Positions 16,800-25,952 of a stretch of DNA of 64,000 nucleotides are shown here, piece by piece (within the stretch, counting starts at the first letter, position 1; each line of letters opens with the position of its first letter). The stretch spans positions 1 to 64,000 of the forward strand of contig NZ_DASQNA010000052.1 of assembly GCF_035645195.1 (NCBI RefSeq), given 5' to 3'. The notes beneath the pieces are model-generated. The model had not been told where the DNA came from and did not search any database. It was given only the letters and a program-made list of their open reading frames with translations. This DNA comes from Paenibacillus sp. (lineage in GTDB: Bacteria; Bacillota; Bacilli; Paenibacillales; YIM-B00363). The translations under genes and the position numbers were made by a program.

Positions 16800-18488
16800 A
16801 TGAGCATACAGCCGCAACCGCGAAAACGAATCGGGGATTTGCTGGTCGAAGCCGGCGTACTGACCGCCGAGAGGCTGCAGCAGGCCCTTCAAGAGCAAAA
16901 AGAATCGAAGCTGAGACTGGGCGACCTGCTCATTCAACGGGGATACGTGTCCGAGCAGCAGTTCATCCAAGTCCTCGAGTTTCAGCTCGGCATCCCTCAT
17001 GTTCAGTTGTTCCGCCAAAAAATCGAACAAAAAGTCATTAACATGATTCCGCAGCGCCTCGCGGAACAGCATACGGTCATTCCGCTGCGCGTCGAAGGCA
17101 ATAAGCTGGTCGTCGCCATGGCGGATCCGCTCGATTATTTCGCGATCGACGAGCTGCGCATGAGCACGGGCTTCCGTATCGAACCCGTGCTCGCCTCCCG
17201 CGACGAAATGAAGCGAGGCATCAAACGGTTTTACGGCCTGCAGGAGAACGTCGAGCAGATCATGCAAAACCTCCAGTCTCGCGAAACGACGGAGGACGCC
17301 GCGGCCGCAGCGCCGGCGGAAGACGATTCGCCGGTCGTTAAAACCGTGAATCAAATTATCTTGACCGCCGTTCAAAACGGGGCGAGCGACATTCACATCG
17401 ACCCGCAGGAAGATTCGCTGCGCATCCGGTACCGCATCGACGGCGTCATGCGGACGGAACAGACGCTGCCGCCTCACATGCAGGGGGTCATCGTCGCGCG
17501 GATCAAGATTATGGCGAATTTGAACGTCGCCGAGCGGCGTCAGCCGCAAGACGGCCGGGTCGAAATGGATATCCAATACCGCAAGGTAGATATTCGGATT
17601 TCGACGATGCCGACGATTCACGGCGAGAAGGTCGTCATGCGGGTGCTCGATCTCGGCAACGCGCTGACCGACATCGAGAAGCTGGGTTTTTCCGATCACA
17701 ATTTGGCGCTGTTCCGCTCCTGCATCTCTAGCGCGTACGGCGTCGTATTGATCACCGGTCCGACGGGAAGCGGGAAAACGACGACGCTGTATTCCGCCTT
17801 GTCGCAGCTGAACGGGGAAGAGGTCAATATATTGACCGTCGAAGATCCGGTGGAATATCAGCTCCACGGCGTTAACCAAGTACAGGTCAACCCGCAGACG
17901 GGTCTTACGTTCGCGGTCGGGCTCCGGGCGATGCTGCGTCAAGATCCGAACATCATCATGGTCGGGGAAATTCGCGACGCGGAAACGGCCGAAATCGCGA
18001 TCCGGGCCGCCATGACCGGCCACTTGGTGCTAAGCACGTTACATACGAACACGGCGATCAACGCAGTGACCCGTTTGATCGATATGAACGTCGAACCGTT
18101 CCTGATCTCATCGTCGCTGAAAGGCGTCGTCGCGCAGCGGCTCGTCCGGCACGTCTGCTCGAAATGCGCGGCGCCGTACGCGCCGAAACCCGAAGAGCGG
18201 GAGATGCTCGAAGCGAACGGCTTCGGCGTCGAAGGGCTGCGGCGCGGCGCCGGCTGCGAGGATTGCGGCCGGACGGGCTATCGCGGGCGGATTGCTATCC
18301 ACGAGGTGCTGACGCTTGACGACGAGCTCCGGTCGATGATTTTGCGGCGCCGGTCGGATAACGAATATCGGCAGTACGCGCTGAAGCGCGGGTTCGTGCC
18401 GATGCTCGCGGACGGCCTCGCCAAAGTCGCCAAAGGCTTTACGACCGTGGAAGAAATTTTGCGCGTCACGAGCGGAGATTCGGTGTAG
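16800..18488 (+). CDS. pilB: Type IV pilus assembly ATPase PilB
   Basis: A 562-aa GspE/PilB secretion ATPase. The N-terminal GspE-N domain (about 1-150) is followed by the catalytic core with Walker A GPTGSGKTTT (about 320-328), Asp box VEDPVEYQ, Walker B MVGEIRDAETA and His box. A zinc-binding module CSKC...CEDC sits near residues 456-485. It powers pilin polymerisation from the cytoplasmic membrane. First gene of a long type IVa pilus operon; the 102-bp gap upstream is AT-rich and probably holds the promoter, though I cannot define the boxes with confidence. Confidence 0.95.
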   Translation: MSIQPQPRKRIGDLLVEAGVLTAERLQQALQEQKESKLRLGDLLIQRGYVSEQQFIQVLEFQLGIPHVQLFRQKIEQKVINMIPQRLAEQHTVIPLRVEGNKLVVAMADPLDYFAIDELRMSTGFRIEPVLASRDEMKRGIKRFYGLQENVEQIMQNLQSRETTEDAAAAAPAEDDSPVVKTVNQIILTAVQNGASDIHIDPQEDSLRIRYRIDGVMRTEQTLPPHMQGVIVARIKIMANLNVAERRQPQDGRVEMDIQYRKVDIRISTMPTIHGEKVVMRVLDLGNALTDIEKLGFSDHNLALFRSCISSAYGVVLITGPTGSGKTTTLYSALSQLNGEEVNILTVEDPVEYQLHGVNQVQVNPQTGLTFAVGLRAMLRQDPNIIMVGEIRDAETAEIAIRAAMTGHLVLSTLHTNTAINAVTRLIDMNVEPFLISSSLKGVVAQRLVRHVCSKCAAPYAPKPEEREMLEANGFGVEGLRRGAGCEDCGRTGYRGRIAIHEVLTLDDELRSMILRRRSDNEYRQYALKRGFVPMLADGLAKVAKGFTTVEEILRVTSGDSV

Positions 18489-18546
18489 GTCCGAAGGACC
18501 GCCCGGTTTCGCTATCCATAGACTCACAGAGGAGAAGGATGTCGCC

Positions 18547-19599
18547 ATGGAAACCCAGCTGCAGATGGACCGTTTGCTTCGCTACGCGCACGAGAGAGGC
18601 GCCTCCGACGTACATATTACGGCCGGTGCTCCCCCGATGTTCCGGATCCACGGCGACATGCAGCCCGCCGGGAGCGAGCCGCTGACGCCGCTCGCCGCGA
18701 TGGAACTGACGAAACAGCTGCTGACGCAGGAACAGTACGAAGCGTTCCTCTCGCGCGGCGATTTCGACGGTTCGTACGGCATCGAAGGCGTCGCCCGGTT
18801 CCGGGTGAACGCGTACCGGCAGCGGGGTAACGCGTCGCTGACGATCCGGATCATTCCGACGCACATTCCGCCGCTCGAGAGGCTCGGCCTGCCGCCCGGC
18901 GTGCTCGATTTCGTGAACAAGCCGCAAGGACTGCTGCTCGTCACCGGACCGACGGGAAGCGGGAAATCGACGACGCTCGCCGCGATGATCGATTATATCA
19001 ACCAAACGCGCAGCGAACATATTATCACGCTCGAGGATCCGATCGAATTCGTGCATCCGAACAAACGCTGCATCGTCAATCAGCGGGAAATCGGCGTCGA
19101 CACGGCCTCGTTCGGCGTCGGCCTGCGGGCGGCGCTCCGGCAAGATCCCGACGTCATTCTCGTCGGCGAAATGCGAGATTTGGAGACGATCTCGACCGCC
19201 ATCACCGCCGCGGAAACGGGTCATCTCGTGTTCGGTACGCTTCATACCGCCGACGCTCCGCAGACGATCGACCGGATCATCGACGTCTTCCCGCCGGAAG
19301 CGCAGCAGCAGATCCGCGTGCAGCTCGCGGCGGTGCTGATCGGCGTCGTCGCGCAGCGGCTGCTTCCGAGGGCGGACGGCTCGGGCCGCGTCGCCGCGAT
19401 GGAGGTGCTCGTCGGCACGCCGGCGGTCGCGAACTTAATCCGTACGGAGAAGGTGCATCAAATCCGGTCGGTCATGCAGACGGGCAGAGCCCAAGGCATG
19501 CAGACGATGGAGACGGCGCTGCGGGAGTTGGTGCAGCAGCGCGTCGTAACGATGGAGACCGCGAAGGAAGCGCTATTCGGCTTCGGGGAATTGGGATAG
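18547..19599 (+). CDS. pilT: Pilus retraction ATPase PilT
   Basis: A 350-aa PilT ATPase. The N-terminal PAS-like domain (about 1-110) is followed by Walker A GPTGSGKSTT (about 134-142), LEDPIEFVH, Walker B LVGEMRDLETI and the PilT-type C-terminal helix VANLIRTEKVHQIRS. It drives pilin depolymerisation and retraction, implying twitching or DNA-uptake functions. It lies 58 nt after pilB and 16 nt before pilC. Confidence 0.95.
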   Translation: METQLQMDRLLRYAHERGASDVHITAGAPPMFRIHGDMQPAGSEPLTPLAAMELTKQLLTQEQYEAFLSRGDFDGSYGIEGVARFRVNAYRQRGNASLTIRIIPTHIPPLERLGLPPGVLDFVNKPQGLLLVTGPTGSGKSTTLAAMIDYINQTRSEHIITLEDPIEFVHPNKRCIVNQREIGVDTASFGVGLRAALRQDPDVILVGEMRDLETISTAITAAETGHLVFGTLHTADAPQTIDRIIDVFPPEAQQQIRVQLAAVLIGVVAQRLLPRADGSGRVAAMEVLVGTPAVANLIRTEKVHQIRSVMQTGRAQGMQTMETALRELVQQRVVTMETAKEALFGFGELG

Positions 19600-19615
19600 G
19601 CGAGGGGAACGGCGC

Positions 19616-20824
19616 ATGGGGAAGTTCAAATACGTGGCCGTCGACCAATACGGCATTTATTCGAAAGGCACCCTCGAAGCCGCTTCGCTCGCGAATGCGG
19701 TGGAGACGCTTCGGGAAAGAGGGCTATGGGCGATTCGCTGCTTCGATCCGGGATCCAGCATTTGGCACCGGGAGCTGAAGCTCGGCGGCCCGAGGGTGAA
19801 GACGCAGCATTTCACCGTGTTTTGCCGGCAGCTCTCGACGTTGTACAAGTCCGGCGTCAATATGGTGGAAGCGGTCAAGGCGCTGTCCGAGCAGACGGAG
19901 AGCAAGGAATTCCGCAAGGTGCTCGCGAGCGTCGCGGAAGACTTGAAGCGAGGGTCGCAGCTGTCGGCTGCGGCGGCGCAGTTTCCGACCGTGTTCGGCA
20001 ACGTATTCGTCAGCATGGTGCGCGCCGGGGAAGCGAGCGGCAATCTGGACGAGATGCTGCTGCGGCTGGCGGTGTTTTACGAGAAGGAGCACAACACGCG
20101 GGAGAAGGTGAAGTCCGCGATGGTGTACCCTGCGCTCATGCTCGTCATTATGGCGGTGGTCGTTACCGCGATGATGCTGTTCATCATCCCGCGTTTTATC
20201 GCAACGTTCGACTCGATGGGCCTGCAGCTGCCGCTGCCGACGCGCATCGTCATCGCGATTAGCCATTTCGTGCAGGCGAATTGGCCGGCCGTCATCGGAG
20301 CGTTGTTCGTGCCGACATTGATCTCTAGCGCGGTGAAGAGGCTGCCGAAAGGGACGTATGCGCTCGATTGGCTGAGGCTGAAAGCGCCCGTATTCGGCGC
20401 ATTGGCGCAAAAGCAGGCCCTCGCCCGGTTCGCCCGCGTGTTCAGCTCGTTGTACGGCGCGGCGATCCCGATGCTGCAGTCGCTGTCGATCGTAGCCTCC
20501 GTCGTCGACAACGAGGTCATCTCCCGGGTAATCCTGAACTCCCGGGAGCAGATCCGCAGCGGCGATTCGATCGCGGAGCCGTACCGGTCGTCCTGGGTGT
20601 TTCCGCCGATGGTCGTGCAGATGCTGGCGATCGGCGAAAAATCGGGGGCGCTCGATTCGATGATGGAAAAAGTGGCGGATTTTTACGAAGCCGAAGTCGA
20701 TCAAACGACCGACCGGTTAAAATCGGCGCTCGAACCGCTTATGATCGTGGCGCTTGCGGCGGTCGTCGGAGGCATCGTGTTAGCGGTCATGCTCCCGACG
20801 TTCCAGCTGTTTGACAATATATAA
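19616..20824 (+). CDS. pilC: Pilus platform protein PilC
   Basis: A 402-aa inner-membrane platform protein of the GspF/PilC family. It has two repeated cytoplasmic T2SSF domains (about 70-195 and 275-395), each beginning with a FCRQLSTLYKSG or FARVFSSLYGAA segment. Transmembrane helices lie near 170-190, 220-240 and at the C-terminus (AAVVGGIVLAVMLPTFQLFD). It couples PilB/PilT to the pilus base. Confidence 0.95.
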   Translation: MGKFKYVAVDQYGIYSKGTLEAASLANAVETLRERGLWAIRCFDPGSSIWHRELKLGGPRVKTQHFTVFCRQLSTLYKSGVNMVEAVKALSEQTESKEFRKVLASVAEDLKRGSQLSAAAAQFPTVFGNVFVSMVRAGEASGNLDEMLLRLAVFYEKEHNTREKVKSAMVYPALMLVIMAVVVTAMMLFIIPRFIATFDSMGLQLPLPTRIVIAISHFVQANWPAVIGALFVPTLISSAVKRLPKGTYALDWLRLKAPVFGALAQKQALARFARVFSSLYGAAIPMLQSLSIVASVVDNEVISRVILNSREQIRSGDSIAEPYRSSWVFPPMVVQMLAIGEKSGALDSMMEKVADFYEAEVDQTTDRLKSALEPLMIVALAAVVGGIVLAVMLPTFQLFDNI

Positions 20825-20847
20825 TTTCTACACAGGGAGAGAGCCGC

Positions 20848-21210
20848 ATGAAAAAGCTGCTGAAAAATCAAAAAGGATTGACGTTGGTCGAGCTGTTGGC
20901 GGTTATTGTGATTTTAGGCGTGATCGCGGCGATCGCGGTACCGTCGATCGGGGGGATTATCGCAAACTCGAAAACTTCGGCGGACACGCAATCCGTTGCT
21001 TTAATTAAAGAAGCTGCCGAGCGTTACGCTTACGATAAAAACCTAGCTACTTCCGTTACGTCAGTAACCATTGCAGATTTGGTGAGCAACGGATATCTCA
21101 AGAGCGCTCCGGTAGAACAAGCCACCGGGAAAGCCTACACTACTGTAGCGGTTGCCTGGGCGAATGCCACGGGGTGGACTGCCGGAAGCGTGGCTGTGGC
21201 GGCGCAATAA
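20848..21210 (+). CDS. pilA: Type IV major pilin (PilA-like)
   Basis: A 120-aa prepilin. The leader MKKLLKNQKG is cleaved before LTLVELLAV (glutamate at position 5 of the mature protein), followed by the hydrophobic alpha1 helix and a short globular domain of about 70 residues. There is no cysteine pair. It sits right after pilC with GGGAGAG before the ATG, and a strong terminator follows it, consistent with its being the most abundant product of the operon. Confidence 0.92.
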   Translation: MKKLLKNQKGLTLVELLAVIVILGVIAAIAVPSIGGIIANSKTSADTQSVALIKEAAERYAYDKNLATSVTSVTIADLVSNGYLKSAPVEQATGKAYTTVAVAWANATGWTAGSVAVAAQ

Positions 21211-21229
21211 CGGTTATTCGCAAGTCAGT

Positions 21230-21262
21230 AAAAAAGGTAACTCACTCGAGTTGCCTTTTTTC
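21230..21262 (+). terminator. Terminator inside the pilus operon, after the major pilin
   Basis: AAAAAAGG-T-AACTC (21230-21243) pairs with GAGTT-G-CCTTTTTT (21248-21261). Readthrough past this site is probably needed to reach pilD and the minor-pilin genes, unless a second promoter lies downstream. Confidence 0.88.
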
Positions 21263-21280
21263 ACATAAGGAGCAATTCCC

Positions 21281-22048
21281 ATGGAACAGCTGCATCTCTG
21301 GTTCGCGGCGGCGCTCGGGGCGTTCGGGCTCTTGATCGGCAGCTTTTTGAACGTCGTCGCGATCCGCGCGCTAAACAAACAATCGATCGTGTACCCGCCT
21401 TCGCATTGCGTGCACTGCAAGCACCGATTACGGGCATGGGACTTAATCCCCCTGCTCAGCTACGCGGCGCTTCGGGGGCGGTGCCGCTACTGCCGAACGC
21501 GGATCTCGGCCGCGTATCCGATCGGCGAAGCGGCGACGGCCGCGCTGTTTTTCTGGACGGGCCTTCGGTTCGGGCCGTTCGACCCGGAATGGCTCGCGGG
21601 GGCGCTGCTGTGCGCCGTGCTCGTCGCCGTCGTGCACACGGATCTGAAGGCGATGCTCATTCCGGATCGAATCGTGTTCCCGGCGGTCGCGCTCGCGGCG
21701 CTGCTTCGCGCGTTCGTTCATCCGCTTCCGCTATGGAACTATGCGCTCGCCGCAGCGGTCGGGTTCGGCGTGCTGTACTTGCTCGCCGTCGTCAGCAAAG
21801 GCGGAATGGGCGGCGGGGATATCAAGCTGTATTTGTTCATCGGATTGACGTGCGGCTTTGCGGCGACGCTGCTGTCGCTGTTCGCGGCAAGCTTGTTCGG
21901 CACGCTTTACGGAATCGCCGCGCGGCTAGCCGGCCGGACGGAGCGAGGGCGTCCGATTCCGTTCGGTCCGTTCATCGCGGCCGGGGCGATTTTGTCGTTT
22001 TTTTACGGTCAAGCTTGGATCGAGGCATACTTGGGTCTTTGGATATAA
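21281..22048 (+). CDS. pilD: Prepilin leader peptidase / methyltransferase PilD
   Basis: A 255-aa polytopic aspartic peptidase of the type A24 family. The N-terminal cytoplasmic loop has the four-cysteine zinc motif (C43, C46, C68, C71). The catalytic aspartates are in HTDLKAMLIPD and GGGDIK. It cleaves prepilins after the glycine and N-methylates the new terminus. It belongs to the type IVa operon; the Tad locus further on has its own shorter peptidase without the cysteine domain. Confidence 0.94.
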   Translation: MEQLHLWFAAALGAFGLLIGSFLNVVAIRALNKQSIVYPPSHCVHCKHRLRAWDLIPLLSYAALRGRCRYCRTRISAAYPIGEAATAALFFWTGLRFGPFDPEWLAGALLCAVLVAVVHTDLKAMLIPDRIVFPAVALAALLRAFVHPLPLWNYALAAAVGFGVLYLLAVVSKGGMGGGDIKLYLFIGLTCGFAATLLSLFAASLFGTLYGIAARLAGRTERGRPIPFGPFIAAGAILSFFYGQAWIEAYLGLWI

Positions 22049-22063
22049 AAACGGGTACCGGAC

Positions 22064-22100
22064 CTTATGCACTTATGCGATAATGTAGAATTATGTAGAA
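22064..22100. repeat. Short tandem direct repeats upstream of pilM
   Basis: CTTATGC occurs at 22064-22070 and 22072-22078, and ATGTAGAA at 22083-22090 and 22093-22100 (exactly 10 bp apart). The gap is AT-rich compared with its surroundings and may contain a promoter or operator for the second half of the pilus operon. Confidence 0.45.
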
Positions 22101-22148
22101 AAGTGTAAAAACGTGGCGAACAACTTAGATAGACAGGGGGGGCGGGGC

Positions 22149-23255
22149 ATGCTTTGGACTCAAGCGAAGGAAGCGCTGCTTCCGTTATTTCATTCCCGCT
22201 CTCTCGGCATCGAAATTACCGACCGCGAAGCGCGTTGGATCGAGCTGGACCGCATCGGAAGCGGGAGCGCGGACGTCGTCGCGATGGATACGGAACCGCT
22301 GCTCGAGGGAGCGGTCGACGAAGGGCGCATTTTGCAGCCGCAAGCGGTCATCCAAGCGCTGCAGACGCTGCGCCAGCGGACGGGGAGCCGCACGAAGAAG
22401 GTTCATCTGCTGCTGCCGAGCACGGTGACGATGGTCCGGTTTTTGACGCTGCCGGACGTACCGGCGAAAGACCTGAAGAAGATGATCGATTTCGAGCTGC
22501 GCTTCAACATTCCGCTGCCGTTCGACAAGCCGTACTACGACTTCGCGAAGCTGCCCGCGGCGCGTACGATTGCGAGCAGTCCCGAGACGGCGCCGGCGAT
22601 CGAGCCGAACGCATGGAATCTCGGCATGCAGGAGGCCGCCGCGGCGTCGGAGCCGGAGGACGGCGGCAAGCCGGCGAAGCAGTGCGAGGTCATGATCGTC
22701 GCGGCGCCGCTCGAGACGATTGAGGAGTATGCTTCCGTCGTTCGGTCGGCGGGGCTGCGGCCCGCCAGCATTGAAATTAAGGCGCTGTCGCTGTTCCGCG
22801 TCGCGGAACGGCTGACGCCGCTCGATGCGAACGCGACGATCGTCATGATCGACATTACGTCGACGTACGCGGATATCGGTATTTACCGCGAAGGGGCGCT
22901 GCGGATTACGAGGAATAAACCGATTCGATTTCCGGACATGCCAAACAAGGCGGAAGATGCGGACGATTGGACTCGCTTCGAATTCCAGAGCGCCTGTCAA
23001 GATTTAGCGTCGGAGGTCGAGCGATTCATTAACTTCTATCGGTATTCGCTGAACAATCGCGATCACGAGGTGCAGCAGCTGCTGCTCTCCGGAGAGCCTG
23101 CCCGGCTCGGCGACATCGCCGCATTTTTCGCGGAGCGGTTTCCGTTCGAAACGCGCGAGCTCCGCTTCGACGGCGGGCTGCGCATTCCCGCCGGCGCGCC
23201 GAATGTCCTCCGATTCGTCGGTCCGCTCGGACTGGCGCTAAGGGGGCGAGCATGA
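22149..23255 (+). CDS. pilM: Pilus assembly actin-like protein PilM
   Basis: A 368-aa PilM/FtsA-like protein. Recognisable segments are LGIEITDREARWIEL (phosphate-1-like strand), VTMVRFLTLPDVPAKDLKKM, the VMIDITSTYADIGIY nucleotide-binding strand and LLLSGEPARLGDI. With PilN and PilO it forms the inner-membrane alignment complex. The ATG at 22149 follows a G-rich ribosome-binding site; a GTG at 22113 would add 12 polar residues and is less likely. The stop overlaps the pilN start. Confidence 0.88.
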   Translation: MLWTQAKEALLPLFHSRSLGIEITDREARWIELDRIGSGSADVVAMDTEPLLEGAVDEGRILQPQAVIQALQTLRQRTGSRTKKVHLLLPSTVTMVRFLTLPDVPAKDLKKMIDFELRFNIPLPFDKPYYDFAKLPAARTIASSPETAPAIEPNAWNLGMQEAAAASEPEDGGKPAKQCEVMIVAAPLETIEEYASVVRSAGLRPASIEIKALSLFRVAERLTPLDANATIVMIDITSTYADIGIYREGALRITRNKPIRFPDMPNKAEDADDWTRFEFQSACQDLASEVERFINFYRYSLNNRDHEVQQLLLSGEPARLGDIAAFFAERFPFETRELRFDGGLRIPAGAPNVLRFVGPLGLALRGRA

Positions 23256-24115
23256 TGATGAAGCCGATTAACCTGCTGCCGCGCAAACCGTTCTGGGAAG
23301 AGCGGTTCGTGCCGCTGTTCGGGGGGCTCGCCGCCGCGTACGCTTTGTCCGCCGCGCTGCTGGCGTTCGGCGCTTCGTCGGCCGACCAGGCGCGCATCCG
23401 GGACGAGGCGGAAATCGACGAACTGCTCATTCAGATGGTGCTGCTTCGTCAGGAGCGCATGCCGGCGCCGGAGGCGCTGCGTTTCGAGCAGTACCGGAAT
23501 ATCGTCGGCGCCGTCGAAGGGCAGCGATACGATTGGCCTTCGACGCTGCGCGACATCGCCGCGCCGCTGCCGGGCGCAGCCCGGTTGGCGAACGCCGCGT
23601 ACGACTCCGCCGAGGCAAGCGTCGCGGTCGTTGCGCATTTCAAGGCGATGAAAGACGTCGCTGCATATGTGGACGCGCTGAAGACGTCCGGTGCGTTCGA
23701 AGACGTGCTGATCACGGCACTGACGACCGAAACGGCCACGCTCGCCGAGGAAGCGCCCGCGGCAGCGTCTGCCGCGGATCCGGCTGCTGCGTTCCAGCCG
23801 TCGGACGATCCGCTGCTGGCCGAGCTCGAGTGGATCATTTTCCGCGAGGCGGTCCTCCAAGAAAGCGGGGTCGCGCTGCCGAAGGACAGTCCTTCGGCAG
23901 AGGCGCCGGTTGACGAGCGGCTCCAGGGGGCGTTCACCGCGGAAGAAATCGCGAGCGCCTGGGAAGCGGCGAGCCGATATCGAGCCGCCGAGGCGCCGGT
24001 CGCGGCGCCGGTCGAGCCGGCGTCCGTTACGTATTACCGCGTCGAGCTGGCGCTTCGCGCGGCCGGCATACAGCCGAGCGTCGCCGCCGGCTCGGGTGAG
24101 GGGGTCGGCCCGTGA
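23252..24115 (+). CDS. pilN: Pilus assembly protein PilN-like
   Basis: A 287-aa bitopic membrane protein. The cytoplasmic N-terminal motif KPINLLPRKP is the PilM-binding signature of PilN. One transmembrane helix follows (about 22-42), then a periplasm-side domain. The C-terminal half is longer than usual and Ala/Glu/Pro-rich. The ATGA overlap with pilM, and a GTGA overlap with the next gene, show tight translational coupling. Confidence 0.85.
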   Translation: MMMKPINLLPRKPFWEERFVPLFGGLAAAYALSAALLAFGASSADQARIRDEAEIDELLIQMVLLRQERMPAPEALRFEQYRNIVGAVEGQRYDWPSTLRDIAAPLPGAARLANAAYDSAEASVAVVAHFKAMKDVAAYVDALKTSGAFEDVLITALTTETATLAEEAPAAASAADPAAAFQPSDDPLLAELEWIIFREAVLQESGVALPKDSPSAEAPVDERLQGAFTAEEIASAWEAASRYRAAEAPVAAPVEPASVTYYRVELALRAAGIQPSVAAGSGEGVGP

Positions 24116-24924
24116 TCAGCAAGCAGCAATGGACACAGCTCAGGGGAGCGCTGCGGCGGCCGAAGGTCGCCCTGCTGCTCGTCGCCCTCCTCGGCGCGGC
24201 GCCGTCGATCGCGATTTTGATCGAAGCGTATGCGCCCGCCGTCCAAGCGCAGCTGCAGACCGCCGCGGAGGCGGAGCGGCTGCGCGCGCAGCGCGCGGAG
24301 CTGACGGCGACGCCGATTCCGGCGCCGTTCCGGCCGGAGGACATGGGCTCGTGGCTCGCCAAAGTGCCAGTCGAGAATAATCACGCAGCGCTGCTGCAGA
24401 TGTTGTTGGCCATCGAGGCGGAAAGCGGCGGCCGCATCAACAGCTTCACGGTCGAAGACGAGGAGACGGAGCCCGGAAACGTGCTGGATGCGCTCGCTGC
24501 GGCGCAGGCGTCCCAACAGCAGCAGACGGAAGACGTGCAGGAAGCTTCCGCTTCGCCGTCGCCGGATCAAGCCGCCGGGGCCGTTCCTTCGGACCGCCTT
24601 GTTTCCGAGATGGCGACGGTAGAGGTGTCCGGTTCGTATGCCCAGGTGATGGGCTTTTGGGAGCGGCTGACCCGAGCGGAACGGATCGTCGTCGTCCGGG
24701 ACTGGGAGCTGACGACAGCCGCCGCTTCGGCGCCGGCGGGCGAGGACGGATCGGGCGTCGTCGGGCTGCGGATCAGCTTTTATACGTATACCGCCCCGGC
24801 GTTCGCCGATTTGGCGGAGGCTGCCGTCCCGCCTCGGGCGGAAGGCGCGCCGAAACGCGAGGATCCGACGCTCAGCAACGAACGCTTTTACGAACAACTT
24901 GCCGAATCGCAGGAAGGGGAATAA
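24112..24924 (+). CDS. pilO: Pilus assembly protein PilO-like
   Basis: A 270-aa bitopic protein. It has a short basic N-terminus, a transmembrane helix (about 17-37), a coiled-coil segment (AEAERLRAQRAEL) and a ferredoxin-like domain in two halves, separated by a low-complexity linker. The segments LLQMLLAIEAESGGRINSF and VSGSYAQVMGFWERLTRAE match the PilO pattern of short-range structure. GTG start overlapping the pilN stop. Assignment rests on topology and position as much as on sequence. Confidence 0.8.
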   Translation: MISKQQWTQLRGALRRPKVALLLVALLGAAPSIAILIEAYAPAVQAQLQTAAEAERLRAQRAELTATPIPAPFRPEDMGSWLAKVPVENNHAALLQMLLAIEAESGGRINSFTVEDEETEPGNVLDALAAAQASQQQQTEDVQEASASPSPDQAAGAVPSDRLVSEMATVEVSGSYAQVMGFWERLTRAERIVVVRDWELTTAAASAPAGEDGSGVVGLRISFYTYTAPAFADLAEAAVPPRAEGAPKREDPTLSNERFYEQLAESQEGE

Positions 24925-24925
24925 C

Positions 24926-25543
24926 ATGCGCCGAACCCGCTCTTGGATTATACCGCTCGTCGTGGCGGCGTCGTTCGCCGTTTCCGGCATCGCTTGGGCG
25001 GAAGGGCGTTATCGGAAAATCGAGGCGTTCTTCGAGAGTATCGATTTCCGCATCAACGGTCAGACAACGAAAGTCGACAAAGAATCGCTGATTTACAACG
25101 GCTCGATCTACGTTCCGCTGCGCACCGTCTCCGAGCTGCTCGGGGCGGAACCGTTCTGGGACGCCACGACGCGAACGGTATCGCTCGAATTCGTCGGCAA
25201 CGACGCGGACATGCTCGGAAGCGCCGTGGAATACGGTTTTTATCAATACATCTCCATGGAGCACAACCGGATCGTCGCCAGTTTGGCTCAGCATTTGCGG
25301 GCAGGGGACGCGGCGGGCATCCGCGCGGACATCGAGGGATGGGGTCGTTTGCGCGACATCGCGCTCGATCTGAAGGACGAGCGGGCGGCCGACAGCTTCG
25401 ACAAACTGATGGTCGCGGCGGACGTGCTGCGCACGGGATGGGCGAACAAAAATTTCGAGCAGTACACGGTCGCTTGGGAGCTGCTGCGTTCCGCGTACGC
25501 CGAGCTGCGCGGGCATTTGACGGAGAAGCTGTCCGAGCAATGA
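24926..25543 (+). CDS. Secreted stalk-domain protein in the pilus operon
   Basis: A 205-aa exported protein. A signal peptide (basic MRRTRSW, hydrophobic core, cleavage likely after GIAWA) is followed by a copper-amine-oxidase N-terminal-like 'stalk' domain (about 35-90). That domain shows YNGSIYVPLRTVSELLG and FWDATTRTVSLEF. A helical C-terminal region (about 100-205) resembles DUF-type four-helix segments. It starts 1 nt after pilO, so it is part of the pilus operon. Stalk domains bind cell-wall polymers or serve as scaffolds in Paenibacillaceae; the role in the pilus is inferred. Confidence 0.85.
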   Translation: MRRTRSWIIPLVVAASFAVSGIAWAEGRYRKIEAFFESIDFRINGQTTKVDKESLIYNGSIYVPLRTVSELLGAEPFWDATTRTVSLEFVGNDADMLGSAVEYGFYQYISMEHNRIVASLAQHLRAGDAAGIRADIEGWGRLRDIALDLKDERAADSFDKLMVAADVLRTGWANKNFEQYTVAWELLRSAYAELRGHLTEKLSEQ

Positions 25544-25562
25544 CGACAAGGGGGGGACGGGC

Positions 25563-25952
25563 ATGCCGATACGCAACGAACGCGGGGTCACGCTGATCGA
25601 AGCGGTGGCGGCGATGCTTGTCCTCAGCGTCGTCGTCATCGTTTTCTTGAACGTATCCGGTTATTCCGCGCTGGCGGGGCGGCAAGCCGACAAACAGCAG
25701 GAGGCGCGGCGGATCGCGGAGGAGCAGCTTCATCAGTGGAGAGCGCTGCTTCTTGAGGATCCGAGTCCGTCACTGCCGTACGCGTCGACGACGCAGGGCT
25801 ACGCGGTCTACATCCAAAGCGCTTCGGTCGGCAACGTGCAGTACGAGACTTCCGCGTTCGGTTCGCGGCACGTCTCGCTGCAAGCGTTCGCGCTCCTCGG
25901 GGGACAGCCCGAGGTCGTCACCGTAACGGTGTCGTGGGAGGGCGGGCCATGA
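25563..25952 (+). CDS. Minor pilin, PilV/GspI-like
   Basis: A 129-aa prepilin with leader MPIRNERG cleaved before VTLIEAVAAM, followed by one hydrophobic helix and a small globular part. AAGGGGGG precedes the ATG. Its stop codon overlaps the start of the next minor pilin (ATGA). Such minor pilins prime pilus assembly at the tip. Confidence 0.88.
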   Translation: MPIRNERGVTLIEAVAAMLVLSVVVIVFLNVSGYSALAGRQADKQQEARRIAEEQLHQWRALLLEDPSPSLPYASTTQGYAVYIQSASVGNVQYETSAFGSRHVSLQAFALLGGQPEVVTVTVSWEGGP

